DNA of 64,000 bases from Bicyclus anynana (lineage: Eukaryota; Arthropoda; Insecta; Lepidoptera; Nymphalidae): NCBI RefSeq assembly GCF_947172395.1, contig NC_069099.1:13335740-13399739 (forward strand). The letters run 5' to 3'. The notes under the pieces were generated by a model. The model had not been told where the DNA came from and made no database searches. It worked only from the letters and a program-made list of their open reading frames with translations. Positions within the stretch are counted from its first letter, which is position 1, and each line of letters begins with the position of its first letter. Shown here piece after piece: positions 11,666-23,800 of the stretch. The position numbers and the translations under genes were made by a program.

Positions 11666-11721
11666 ATTATTTTTGTTGAAGCTTTTTTAACTAGAGTTAA
11701 AAAAGCTTCAACAAAAATAAT
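11666..11721. repeat. Perfect 27-bp inverted repeat with 2-nt spacer
   Basis: Arms 11666-11692 and 11695-11721 are exact reverse complements (core GTTGAAGCTTTTTTAACT), separated only by AG. The block is a near-complete 56-bp palindrome with no coding content. Confidence 0.9.
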
Positions 11722-11897
11722 ATTAAAAAATTAAACCGATTTCAAACCGACTTAACTCTTTATCTCATAAACTAGGTACTGAACCGATTTAGATGGAACT
11801 TGCAATGTTCCCTAAGTTGGAGTAAATATAAACTAACTATTACTCAAAATATTTTTGTAATTTGTCTTCTGGTATTTGAGAAATACGCAAACAAACA

Positions 11898-12110
11898 CTA
11901 GAGGACGCCCGCAACTTCGTCCGCATAAAATTTAATTTTTCACAAATATCCTCGAGAACCATGGATTTTACCGGGATGATAATAGTCTATGTGTTAATCC
12001 AGAGTAAAACCTATTTCTATTCCAAATTTCAGCCAAATCGGTTCAGTAGTAGCGGCGTTAAAGAGTAACAAACATCCATACAAAGTTCCACGTTTATAAT
12101 ATTAGTAGGA
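11898..12110 (-). mobile_element. Helitron-like element, complete
   Basis: On the minus strand it starts TCCTACTAATATTATAAAC and ends with the GCGGACGAAGTTGCGGGCGT hairpin region and CTAG (plus-strand ctag at 11898). The body carries the family's CAGCCAAATCGGTTCAGTAG block. It is non-autonomous and has no Rep/helicase coding. Confidence 0.8.
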
Positions 12111-12170
12111 AATAGGATACATCTCTATATAGGTAATTGGAACAAAAGTTTAAAACACATTACAAAAAAA

Positions 12171-12272
12171 GCTGGATGCAGGTGGCTCAGTATCGTGATG
12201 TTTGGAAGTCCCTACAAAAGGCCTATGTCCTGCAGTGGACGTCCATCGTCTGATATGATGATGATGATGATG
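12171..12272 (+). mobile_element. RTE-like LINE 3' terminus
   Basis: A ~100-bp 3' end: GGAAGTCCCTACAAAAGGCC, CTGCAGTGGACGTCCATCG, then (GAT)n. It is strongly 5'-truncated. Confidence 0.8.
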
Positions 12273-12322
12273 ACAAAAAAAGTTGTATAATTCTGACAAT
12301 GTATATAGTTACTCTTCGAGAA

Positions 12323-12529
12323 ATTAAATATCACGTGTCTCAAATGGTGAAGAAAAAACATCGTGAAGAAACCTGCTTAACTGAGAATTTTCTTAATTCT
12401 CTGCGTGTGTGAAGTCTGCCAATCCGCATAGGCCAGCATGGTGGACTATTGGCCTAACCCCTCTCATTCTGAGAGGAGACTCGTGCTCAACAGTGAGCCG
12501 AATATGGGTTGTTAATGATGATGATGACA
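12323..12529 (+). mobile_element. S1 SINE lacking its tRNA-like head
   Basis: It runs from AATTAAATATCACGTGTC to GAATATGGGTTGTTAATGAT and matches the S1 body and tail. Confidence 0.8.
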
Positions 12530-12567
12530 TGGATCGAATAAACTTTCTAGAGGTTCCATGTACGATT

Positions 12568-12898
12568 TTTTAACCCCTCGACGTAAAAACAGGGGTGTTA
12601 TAAGTCTGTCTGTCAGTCTGTCTGTGGCAACATAGCTCTAGAACGGATGACGCGATTTTAATTTAGTTTGTTTTCTATGAAAGGTGATTTATGTGCGAGT
12701 GTTCTTAGACAATATGTTTGATGTAAATCGGTTGAACAGTTTAAAAGTTCTAAGGGTTAAATTAGTGGGGAAGAATTTATTTTACAGACATTCGGTTATG
12801 TATAATATATTCGAGTGGGGTCTCTCTCTGAAAGAGAATATTAATGACTTGATCGAGAATGTAATTAATAATTTCATGGCCTTCGGGGGTTTTTAAAT
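12568..12898 (+). repeat. Unclassified lepidopteran-style repeat with CTGT run
   Basis: It begins with TAACCCCTCGACG...AGGGGTGTTATAA and a short (CTGT)n, then ACGGATGACGCGATTTTAAT. This module is typical of non-autonomous elements in Lepidoptera. No coding role is apparent. Confidence 0.45.
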
Positions 12899-13579
12899 TT
12901 TCAATTTTATATTATTTCAAGTCTATTATAAAGTAGAGATAATGAATAGATACTTACCTTTCACATAATCCAATAAGCAATTGGAGAGCAGTATCAGCCT
13001 CCTGTCACCAAGTCCTGCAGTACAGTGAGGCAGGAGGGTCGGCCCGCGCGCCGTCACGCTCTATGGACTTTTTGTTTGGGGACACTATTGTATATCTATT
13101 GCAGCGCGTTTCCATTTGCACACATTAATGTAAGTTTGAGCGTCTGTATGTTTACTGACCTGGCTGAAATATTGCACGGTTTATAATCTATACTACTGCC
13201 TTTATTGATGAGTATTGTTTACCAACAAAGAAATCAGAAATGAAGGTAGAAATCGCATGTCATTTCATAACTTATTTATTTTAAATTATGTATGGTCTGT
13301 TTATAAAATATTGTAACCATATCTAATTGTTCTAAGCTTATTAATCAAATTTATTTTCTTTAATTTAAGAACAATTTAATTTTACTTGTTATTAGTTGTG
13401 AAATGACTAGTGATTTATACCCTCGTTTTTAATTTGTTTGTTGGTAAACAGTATTCATCAAGAAAGGCTGTAGTATAAATTACTAAATAATAATATAGCC
13501 ATATAGAGCTCTAATTTTAACGAAATGACGTTAATGTAAATTGACTACCGTCATTATCATTGAAATATTTTTATAAGTA
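12899..13579. other. Intergenic, no gene seen
   Basis: AT-rich sequence without a recognised gene or repeat. Confidence 0.5.
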
Positions 13580-13925
13580 TCATCATCATCATATTATCCG
13601 ATGGACGTCCACTGCATGACCTTTTGTAGGGATTTTCAAACAACACGATCCTGAGCCGCCTGCATACAGCGAATCCCTGCGACTCGCTTGTTGTGTGAAT
13701 GCACCTGGTCGACCGACACTGCGCTTTCTAATGCGGGGTCGCCATTTCAGCACCTTGGGACCCCAACGTCCTTCGGCTCTTCGAACTATGTGCCCCGCCC
13801 ATTGCCATTTCAGCTTCGCGATTTGTTGAGCTATGTCGATGACTTTGGTCGATGACTTTGCGGATCTCCTCATTTCTGATTCGATCACGCAGAGGTACTC
13901 TTCAATCAAGTTGATGGTCGACATT
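13580..13925 (-). mobile_element. RTE-like LINE 3' end, minus strand
   Basis: On the minus strand it encodes remnants of the LINE C-terminus (IDIAQQIAKLKWQWAGHIV, EGRWGPKVLKWRPRIRKRS), then the CAGTGGACGTCCATCGG end and the (GAT)n tail at 13580. The frame breaks after the GRP motif, so it is a dead copy. Confidence 0.8.
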
Positions 13926-13989
13926 ATGTGACGGTTTCCTGTCTTGCGACGTGTTGCTGATAATATACGATGGTTTTTAATTTACATTT

Positions 13990-14311
13990 TTAGCAGACTT
14001 AGAATTGATTAAAATATAAGAAAACTAATGTCGAACAAAGATTTATTATTCACAACACTTGTCAGGACAACTTAACTAACAAATCAAACTGTAACAAAAA
14101 TAAGACCCTAGAATGGCAGAGAATGACTTGAGTGGAGTCACGCACTTGTGAACGTTGTGTGTAGGGTTAAAGGCGCCTTTGACAGAATATATCTAAAAAC
14201 TCCCCTTTTCCACTTAAGTCACTCTCCTCGCCTATGCCAAGTAACCCTTAAAGAATTTCATAAGAGATTTAGACGGCTCGAACGCCACGAGCACACTGAA
14301 GCCGTCCGTAC
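13990..14311. repeat. Unclassified repeat family R3, copy 2
   Basis: It shares the R3 landmarks and the terminal hairpin: GACGGCT at 14272-14278 pairs with AGCCGTC at 14300-14306. Confidence 0.75.
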
Positions 14312-14802
14312 AAACATGTTTGTTTTTATCCAACGACAAGTTTGATTTGAGACTTATATGCAATGAAAAATGGCTCCAAGATAATTTCACGTACGAAACT
14401 ACCCCTGACTCATTCAGGTAATAATGCAATCATTAGACATTATTCGATCCGATAAAAAATCTAAATAACCGCCAATGAGATAGTCGTATTAAAATACGTG
14501 TAATGGAATCGCGCAATAATCTAACGGTGTATTATAATTATTAGGGATTCGGTCCAACAATGCAAATGCGCGGCCGCATCTCCTACACATAGAGAGCACT
14601 GACCAGACATATCCTATACATAATGAAAAAAAAAACTAAAAATTCACACGGAATATATTCTAAACCTTTATAGTGGGTGCCTTTATTATACGATTATCAT
14701 TATTTTAGTAACACAATCTTTACAAATATCCAAAATGTACATGACCTTTGTGAATGACACACGACACTCGCGATCTTATACACGTTATTCATAAACTCTT
14801 TG

Positions 14803-14805
14803 ATG

Positions 14806-14861
<56 letters not shown>
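14803..14861. repeat. (CA)n microsatellite
   Basis: An almost uninterrupted run of about 28 CA units, unusually long for this window and likely polymorphic. Confidence 0.95.
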
Positions 14862-14862
<1 letters not shown>

Positions 14863-14944
14863 TTCAGCTGTATAGGTCCGCTATTGGTATAGGTAGGTAT
14901 TATTATATCTCATCCCGAGATGTCATTCATCATCATTCATCATC

Positions 14945-15102
14945 GTTTTTGCCGGTAGGGTGGTAACTAGCCACGGCTGAAGCCTCCCACCAGCCAGAAC
15001 TGGACCTTAAAAGAAAATCTCAATCGGCCCAGACGAGAATCGAACCCAGGACCTCCGTTTTGTATCTCCACCGCACATACCACAGCGCCACGGAGGCCGT
15101 CA
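14945..15102 (-). mobile_element. S2 SINE, 5' half
   Basis: It contains the tRNA-like head on the minus strand (GACGGCCTCCGTGGCGC...TGGTATG, B box GGTTCGATTCTCG) and the first half of the body. The 3' part is missing. Confidence 0.85.
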
Positions 15103-15129
15103 AATATAATATAATAAAATAATTATTGT

Positions 15130-15285
15130 ATGGATATTGATTGTATGTAGCATATGTACCCAGGGAAGTCACTGGCCCTTAAGACACGGGCTTACCTAGT
15201 TTAAGGGCCAGGACGTCATTGCTATTTATGTACTGAGTTTATACAAATAAAACAATTCTTATTCTTATTCTATTCTTATTTAGAT
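15130..15285 (+). repeat. Probable LINE 3' tail
   Basis: GGCCCTTAAGACACGGGC...TTTAAGGGCC is followed by TATACAAATAAAACAATTC and TTATTC repeats, in the style of a 5'-truncated LINE end with an AATAAA. Confidence 0.4.
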
Positions 15286-15580
15286 ATTTTGAATAAAAAA
15301 TAAAACAACCAAAATAGATATTACAATTTTTAATACTATTATTTTCATCCGTTTAAAAATAGCATTCTCGAACATAAACGCGCTAGCGATGTTAGACGAC
15401 ACACTTGTGACATAAATAACGAAACTAAACATATCTAAACAATACTACCACGTTATAGTAAATATAAGTATTTTAAGGCATCATATTGATTATAAGCGAG
15501 CATTTGAACTTTAGCAAGTCCAAATGTAAAATAATAACAAAATTTTTTTGCAGTTTACCGCGAAAACGTGACGTTAAAAC

Positions 15581-15662
15581 TATACTCAGAGGCACAACTA
15601 TCCGCCCACTTTAATATGACGCGAGTATGTTAAATGGGCGAATAATTGTGCCTCTGAGTATA
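15581..15662. repeat. 82-bp imperfect inverted repeat
   Basis: The outer 17 bp, TATACTCAGAGGCACAA, are perfectly inverted, and pairing continues inward with few mismatches through CGCCCA and TTTAA. The length is compatible with a MITE or a small-RNA precursor; no target duplication is obvious. Confidence 0.8.
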
Positions 15663-15879
15663 AATTATTTTTAGTTGGCACCCCACATTTGTATTAAAAA
15701 AATACTTTGCAGTATATCATTGTGAGCATGACGAAAAACAGAAAAACAAAGGATATGGTCCATTTCACGCCCGTAGGCCTAACATGCGACCACCGACATG
15801 TCTCGTGAAGAGAAATAGACTTGTCAACAGAAAGAGACTAGTTGGTCGCGTGCTAGACCTACAGGTCTAAGTAATAATA

Positions 15880-16030
15880 ATAATAATAATTTATTTATTC
15901 ATCAGAAAGCAGGTTTACAAAGAAAGTAGTACCGGTAACCTGTGGCATGCAATTCATAGATGCAAAAATGCACTGTCTACCTTAAGGACTCAATATAAAC
16001 CTATGTTGGATCACAGAATACTCGTACATA
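15880..16030 (-). repeat. Probable LINE 3' tail, minus strand
   Basis: (TAA)n, then TTTATTTATTCATCAGAAAG and TTTACAAAGAAAG, the reverse of an AATAAATA-ending LINE tail. Family not identified. Confidence 0.4.
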
Positions 16031-16033
16031 CTC

Positions 16034-16367
16034 TTTTTTTTTTATTCTTTACAAGTTAGCCCTTGACTACAATCACACCTGATGGTAAGTGATGATGCAG
16101 TCTAAGATGGAAGCGGGCTAACTTGTTAGGAGGAGGATGAAAATCCACACCCCTTTCAGTTTCTACACGACATCGTACCGGAACGCTAAATCGCGCTTGG
16201 CGGTACGTCTTTGCCGGTAGGGTGGTAACTAGCCACGGCCGAAGCCTCCCACCAGCCAAACCTGGACCAATTAAGAAAACCTCAATCGGCCCAGCCGGGG
16301 ATCGAACCCAGGACCTCCGTCTTGTAAATCCACCGCGCATACCACTGCGCCACGGAAGCCGTCAAAA
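16034..16367 (-). mobile_element. S2 SINE, full length
   Basis: A complete S2 copy on the minus strand: tRNA-like head with B box GGTTCGATCCCC, the CCACGGCCGAAGCCTC-complement body, paired ACAAGTTAGCCC/GGGCTAACTTGT ends in the 3' third and an A-rich tail. A hypothetical 94-residue frame inside it is only repeat translation. Confidence 0.9.
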
Positions 16368-17349
16368 TCCTCTTTGAATTTTCCAATTTTTACTTAAAGT
16401 GCATACCCTAATTAAGAACCTGGTGTACGCCACTGCCGGTAACATTAAAAACTACCTTTTACTTACGATTTGTAGCTTTTTCGCGGATAAAAGCAAAATA
16501 ATTCAATTATTCACTAGTTGAAAATGTTTTTAGTGTGCATCATACATTATGGTGACACCGTTCACTCCTAGCATGTACCTAACACAATCAACACAGAAGG
16601 CCTCTGTTAATACGTTGCAAATGTTAATTATTGTAATCATTTGTTTCATATGAAAAAAACTATTATTAAGGTGTGCTTGACCATATTCTGAATGAAACAA
16701 ATTATTACATTGTAAAAATAAAATATTTATTTATTGCTAAAATGTCCATAATCAGAGATGTTTGAATTTTTTGGATGAAAGTACATTGAGTTTCACACTG
16801 AATGAGCATCAGCAAAGAAGTAATATTGTTTAAACCAACAAGTCAACAAATTACTAAGCAACAACTTCTTATAGGAGGGTAAACCGCTTCGTAACGTAAC
16901 GCGTTACGGCGCCACTTTGGCTTCCCATTCTCTCACACATACGGCGACAGGTTTAAGTTATCATATCTGCCGAGCGTCCCGAGACGCACACGTTTTTTTT
17001 TCAATTTCAATCAACAATTAATTTTAATCCGATAGTAGTATCAATCAATGGTCTTATAGCGAAAAGATTCGACCAACACCAAGAAGACTCAGACACTAAG
17101 TCCCTGGATTAAAAAAAATTAGTATGTTTAGTATTTCATACTGTACAAAATTTAAAAAAAAAAACCGCCATCTATGGGCCTTAGGCATAACTGCATAGCA
17201 ACACGTCCTTAGTGTTCAATTAAAAAGAGATTGTTTCAAAGTTCTTTGTAAACGCCATCTAGTGGTAGTTTAAAATAACAAACACTGTTTTACTGTGCCT
17301 TGCAGATGGCAGCACGCATTTTAAAACTCAAGCCATGTCTCCATTGAGG
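16368..17349. other. Intergenic downstream of CCT3, no gene seen
   Basis: No credible reading frame. GTAACGTAACGCGTTAC near 16891-16907 is a small dyad. Confidence 0.45.
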
Positions 17350-17678
17350 CTCAGTCCAAAAAGGGCGAATGCGCGCGCGATTCTCTCGCGCGAATTACCG
17401 TTGCGTCTACAAGGTAGGCGTACCAACGCGCGAGCATTTGGGGAATAATTCAGTACGAAATATGGAGTTCGCTCTAGAGTTCGCGCGTTAACTGGACGCA
17501 ACAAAGCGTCCCTAGTATCTCGACTCGCGCGCAATACGCGAGAAACAAGCGCGCGTCGAGTCTGGCGTAGTGCACGCAATTTACGCGCGTATTTTGATGT
17601 CTAGTACTTCGACAACGCGCGTATGAATTCGCGCGATACGATTCGCGACGAATTCGACCCTTCTGGACAAGGACTTAG
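17350..17678. mobile_element. CpG-rich MITE-like block
   Basis: It is very rich in CGCG words (GCGCGCGA, TTCGCGCG) compared with the AT-rich surroundings. The ends are imperfect inverted repeats: CTCAGTCC...AAGGGCGAAT on the left against the complement of ATTCGACCCTT...GGACTTAG on the right. It lies 131 bp past the CCT3 stop, so it may fall in that gene's 3' untranslated region. The MITE interpretation is inference; a CpG-rich regulatory block is the alternative. Confidence 0.5.
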
Positions 17679-17808
17679 TAACACTGTGTTGTTTACACAA
17701 TTTCCACTGTGCTGGAACACAAACGCATAAAATTACCCTGTCATTCATCCAAAGGCAAGGTTTCCGAGATAGGACAACACAAACATCTCTGAGCATGCAA
17801 CAAAGCGC

Positions 17809-20800
17809 TTATTCCTGCATCATGGCGGCCTCCGCGGGCGCGGTCGGCTCCGCGTTCTTCTTCTTGGAGCCCGACACGATGTCGTCGATCCGGAGGAGCA
17901 GGATCGCTGTCTCCACCGCTGTTTTGTATACCTGCAAATAAAGCATCACAACATTATCATCATTATTCATTTTCACAGAAGTCAGATATTATATCGGGTA
18001 AAAACATATCCATTTTTACATCTAAAATTATAGCATTTGTACATTTAGTATGTGAGGTGTTTCTTCTACCACAAAACGTTAGTACAATCACTGTCGCTGC
18101 TACCCCTCCCATATGCTATAGGTATTATCTTGTGGAAGTACCTGCAGTTTGACGGCGAGCGGCTCCCAGATGGCCTTGGCGGCCATGTCGACGATCTCGC
18201 CCGTCTCGCCGTCGATGCCGGCGGCGCCCGCGCCCGCCGCGTGCCGCGCGCGCAGCGCCGTCAGCGTGCGGATCGTGTTCGCGCCGCAGTTCTGCGCCAG
18301 CGTGCGCGGAATTATCTCTGCAAACGCCGCACATTGCTGTGTTGTAGTTAGCCTTTCATTGCAAGCAAAATTACATTATAAATTTTATTACAAATTAATA
18401 TTTTAAGTGCATTTTAAGCAAAATCACTGACTCGAGCTTTGATATGGAACAATCTCTCCCGGATATATTGGAAAGTGCTACAAATACAACCATCAAACCT
18501 TTACCTTCACAGAAAATATAGTAGTAATTAATTTTGTTAGATTCCTATTTCATGAGATTAGATAAAGTAGAGTATGAAACGTTCATAACATGTCTCTATT
18601 ATAAAACTCACTTCGTTCGTTTTATAAAATGCAACTCGTGCTTTAATGACCGTCATTATGTAACCGTTTCATAATCTACTATTTCCGCGCCCTGTGTGAG
18701 CTTCTATAGCTGCGCTCTATTTAAGTAGACCCTTTGCCTATCATACCACCCACTAAAACCAGTGTCTCACTCACTAAAATTCAAACGCAGGTTCACTATT
18801 GCAAATGCGTTGCCCATTCTGATGCTTAAGATTTAATTTTTGGGCCACTTTTGTTTTCACACTTCTATAATAAAATACTCATCAAAATTAATTTAATTTT
18901 AAGTACTTGGTATGGCAGAGTTTTGAATAAGGGAGGTAGCTTAACATACCTAATATAAATTTCGTTTAAGTATGAATTGGTGAAAAAACGTTTATTCGAA
19001 AATATTTGCAACGATTATTCATAACTATAAAATACACAAATGAATGAGACCACAAATCTGTATTTTTTCTAAATTATAGATTCAATAATTTCGGAGTTAA
19101 AGAGAGAATCGTTTTCAAGTTTGAACTTATCTTGAATAGTATATTTTATTGAATAACTTAGAAATCATTTTATTTCAAAATTACGAAAAAAAATATTGAA
19201 GATTCTCTTAACGAGCTCTTTCATTTGTACCTATCACACGTTGCAGTTTACAATTTTTTTTTGTGTTTCCATGTTACCCCCCAAAAGTGTCCTGGTAAAA
19301 AATATTTTTTAATCAACGTTCGAGTTTCCTTAACGTATATAATAAAAGTGTTATAGGCAATGGAAGCATAAATGACTAGTGCACAGTTTAGCTACAAACA
19401 AGTGTCGCCGTCGCAGTACAAGTACAAGTAAAGGTGTGCGCTCACCGAGCGCCTGCGCGACGGCGCGGTAGGGCGTGGAGTGCGGCGCGTTGGCCGACAG
19501 CGCCGCTGACACCGCCATCTCCACCGAGCCGCCGCCCGCCACCAGCCGCGGGTTCAGCACCTACCACACAACATCACAATTATTGGTAAAGAAAATCTAT
19601 ACTCATATTATAAAGCTGAAGAGTTTGTTTGTTTGATTGAACGCGCTAATCTCAGGAACTACTGGTCCGATTTGAAAAATACTTTCAGTGTTAGATAGCC
19701 CATTTATCGAGGAGGGCTATAGGCTACATTATATTTTCAAAAAAATTAGGAATCTTCCTGAAACTCCAACAATGTAACCCAAGGTGTACAAAAGTTTTGT
19801 TTACATGGCGTGCGCTGCAAAAACAATAGATGTTAGAATATAAATTAGTATACCTTTTGTACTTTAATAAATTATTTAAATCTTATAGTAAGGTTTACGT
19901 CATTATTACAACAACAACAACTTCAACTAAACTTAAACCCTTATCAAAATGAATTACTTAATAATCAAGAGGATATTGTAGAGTTAAGATTTGTGTTTTA
20001 TAGTATGTTAGTTAGTCTTATAGTTTCAGAGATTTCTAAAAGACGCAAAAATGCCGCTACAAGACGCCCCGCGGTTTCACCCATACAGTTCCTGTTCCCG
20101 AAAGAGCACGGAGTAAAAAAATTGCCTATGACACTCGGAAATAACGTAGCTTTGTATCGGTGAAAGAATTTCTTTGTATCGTTGAAAGAATTTTCAAAAT
20201 TGGTTGTGTAGATCCAGAGATTACGTCCTACAACCACACTAACTTTACCACTTACATCTAATTTTTTATAATCAAAACTAGTTAAAAAAAATATCTTCTT
20301 TTATTTCCGCTAGGGCCAATGACTAATCCTGGGCTCCATACAATGTTGGACCATCTCCTTTGTTATAGAGATGAATTGGATCTTGAAGCAGAACATGGGC
20401 TACATTTTATCCCGGAAAAATCAAAGTTTTCCGAGGAATTTTTAAAGAACAGAATTTCACGCGAATATATAAAACGGAAAGATTCTGTTTTTAATGATTT
20501 TAAACTTATTTCGTGGTTGTATGTAACTCTAAAACTACTGGACATACTTAAGAAATTCTTTCACCAATAGAAAGCTACATTATCAGGAAGTAAGTGAGGC
20601 TACTAGCGGACGCCCGCGACTTGGTCCGCGTGAAACTCGATGTAAACTTTCAACTACCCCTACCCTACCCATACAATATTGGTTTGTAGTACATGCTATG
20701 TATCAGAGATGGCGCTGTATGTGTAAAAAGAATTTCCCGCTTTTCTGTTGAAATTTTTCCTGAATTTTCTTTGCTATAAGCCTCATGGAGCCCGAGACCT

Positions 20801-23800
20801 TTCCAATGAATGCAAAACCGTGGAAATCGGTTCGTGCGTTCTGGAGTTATAGCGTCAGGAAGGTAAACCCGACTTATTTATATATAGGCTATAATGTATC
20901 GTCATATTCCAACGGTAAAACTGCGAGGTTTTTGCTAATCTCCAATAAAAAGTGAGACCTTGTAGGGGGTCACTCTATGTCTGTAATGCTCACCAAATTC
21001 TTGGCGACGTGTAACGCGTCCTGCAGATTCCTCTCGATCTCATTTAGGATGTCCTTGGACGCGCCGCGCAGTAGGATCGTACACGCCTGGAAATTGTCAC
21101 ATACAATAACAAATCAACAAAATTTGACAATAAGAAATTAAGAAAATGAATTTATTCATATTTAAAAGTTACAAACAGTCAGTACCCTTTATGACAGCAT
21201 GTCTGTCATTTCAGCATTATCAAGTTATCAACCCATGTTGATGTGATGACTGCTGAGCTCGAGTCTCCTCTCAGAATGAGAGAGGTTAGGCCAATAGTCC
21301 ACCACGCTGACTTAATGTGGATTTGCAGACTTCACACATGCAGAGAATTAAGAAAATTAACTGGTATACAGGTTTCCTCACGATGTTTTCCTTCATAATT
21401 TGAGACACGTAATATTTAATTACTAGCCGTGGTAGCCCAGTGGATATGACCTCTGCCTCCGATTCCGGAGGGTGTGGGTTCGAATCCGGTCCAGGGCATG
21501 CACCTCCAACTTTTCAGTTGTGTGAATTTTAAGAAATTAAATATCACGTGTCTCAAACGGTGAAGGAAAAACATCTTGAGAAAACCTGGCAGACACATGC
21601 AGATAATTAAGAAAAATCTCAGGTATGAAGGTTTCCTCACGAAGAAATTAAATATCATGTGTCTCAAATTATGAAGGAAAACCTTCATATTTTGAGACTC
21701 ATGATATTATACCAATAGTCCACCACGCTGACTTAATGTGGATTGGCAGATTTCACACATGCAGATAATGAAGAAAATTCTCTGGAAAAGGAAACCTGCA
21801 TATATCCTCACGATGTTTTTCTTTCACCGTTTGAGACACGTTATATTTAAATTCTTAAAATACACATAACTAAAAAGTTGGAGGTGCATGCCCTGGACCA
21901 TATCCATTCCGGCAGAGGTCATATCCACTGGGCTGTCATGTCTGTCTGTAACCCTTAAAAAGAAAGGGTGTACAGCTTCCTTATTTTATTTACTAGAGAT
22001 ATTTTACGTAAATTATTATAGTCACCATTACACGCAGTTTGAAACCGCCGAAATTCCGAATTCATACGGTCGACGAATTGCCGATGCCGCCTTTCACTGC
22101 GCCTAGTGCCTAGTGCGCGGCTTGTTGAAAATAATTTGTCCGTTATTTTGCTCTTTTTGGAATCGGAAATAGATAAATATATGTTTAATAAAAATTTAGG
22201 TTAACTGTTATAGGAAAAATGTTCTAATAGTAGAGCATGTATGTATTTTGTATGTAGCACATGGTATTTAAGACTGCTTCAGCTCCTCCGCGCGGTTGTC
22301 GTGCGGCTCACGCAAGCTGTTCATATAACAAAACTGACGTTGGGGTTCTTGCACTTGGTGATGAAGGTGAAGTACTCGTCGCCGATCTTCTTGATCTCGA
22401 AGCGGCCCGCCTGCGTGCCCACGTCAGACTCCTTCGGCTCCTCCGTGCGGTTGACGTGCGGTTTTCCTGCGGCTCACGCAAGCTGTTCATATAACGAAGC
22501 TGACCTTGGGGTTCTTGCACTCGGTGATGAAGGTGAAGTACTCGTCGCCGATCTTCTTGATCTCGAAGCGGCCCGCCTGCGTGCCCACGTCAGACTCCTT
22601 CAGCTCCTCCGTGCGGTTGACGTGCGGTTTTCGTGCGGCTCACGCAAGCTGTTTATATAACGAAACTGACCTTGGGGTTCATGCACTCGGCGATGAAGGT
22701 GAAGTACTCGTCGCCGATCTTCTTGATCTCGAAGCGGCCCGCCTGAGTGCCAACGTCAGACTTCTTCAGCTCCTCCGTGCGGTTGACGTGCGGTTTTCGT
22801 GCGGCTCACGCAAGCTGTTCATATAACGAAACTGACCTTGGGGTTCTTGCACTCGGTGATGAAGGTGAAGTACTCGTCGCCGATCTTCTTGATCTCGAAG
22901 CGGCCCGCCTGCGTGCCCACGTCAGACTCCTTCAGCTCCCCCGTGCGGTTATCGTGCGGTTTTCTTGCGGCTCACGCAAGCTGTTCATATAACAAAACTG
23001 ACCTTGGGGTTCTTGCACTCGGTGATGAAGGTGAAGTACTCGTCGCCGATCTTCTTGATCTCGAAGCGGCCCGCCTGCGTGCCCACGTCAGCCTCCTTCA
23101 GCTCCTCCGTGCGGTTGACAATGGTAGCTCCGCACGCGCGCGCAATGCGGTTGTTGTCCGTTTTGCGTAACCTGCGTTATATTACAATTTATTAATGAAA
23201 AATGATCTACAAACGACTAATCAAATTTTTATTTTTTATGTTCTTTACAAGTTAAGCCTTGACTACAATCTGACCTGATGGTAAGTGATGATGCAATCTA
23301 AGATGGGAGCGGACTAATTTGATAGGAGTAGGATGAAAATCCACACCCCTTTCGATCTAACATAAAAAAAGAACTTCATACCCCCATGAGGTTAAATAAG
23401 GGATGAAATTTTTTAATGAAAGTCTTATTTTTCAAACAGATAACAGTTAACAGTAATAGATACATTGACTATAAATAATGTAAAATGCAACAACAAACTT
23501 ACACTTAAGCCACATACACACAAACATAATAAAGATACCTGCGGACAGCGGTGATGCCAGCTTTAACCAGGTAATGCTGGGCCAGATCCGAGACTCCCTT
23601 CTCAGTCATCACCACATCAGGCTTCAGCGCAATGATCTCCTCGCACTGTCGCTGTACGTGCTCCTCTTCCAGTTGAAGCAGTTTCGTGAAGTCCTGAAAT
23701 GAAATTCAACAATTTCTTAATATTGAAATTTTTTTTCTCTAATGTAATCTGCAATTTGGCGATCTGTGTTACATTACAATGAGCCATTCAGTTCTGTATA

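Noticed and set aside
16056..16340. 94-residue minus-strand open frame
   Set aside because: It is a translation through the S2 SINE at 16034-16367.
18052..18406. Plus-strand and alternative-frame open frames
   Set aside because: Antisense shadows of the GC-rich CCT3 exon 11.
22335..22997. Exon 8 copies as functional mutually exclusive exons
   Set aside because: The available acceptors give the wrong phase and the copies carry replacements at conserved residues; kept only as decoy or pseudo-exons.
22241..23195. Series of plus-strand open frames with repeated [13 protein letters not shown] motifs
   Set aside because: They are antisense translations of the exon 8 repeat array; the true frame is on the minus strand.
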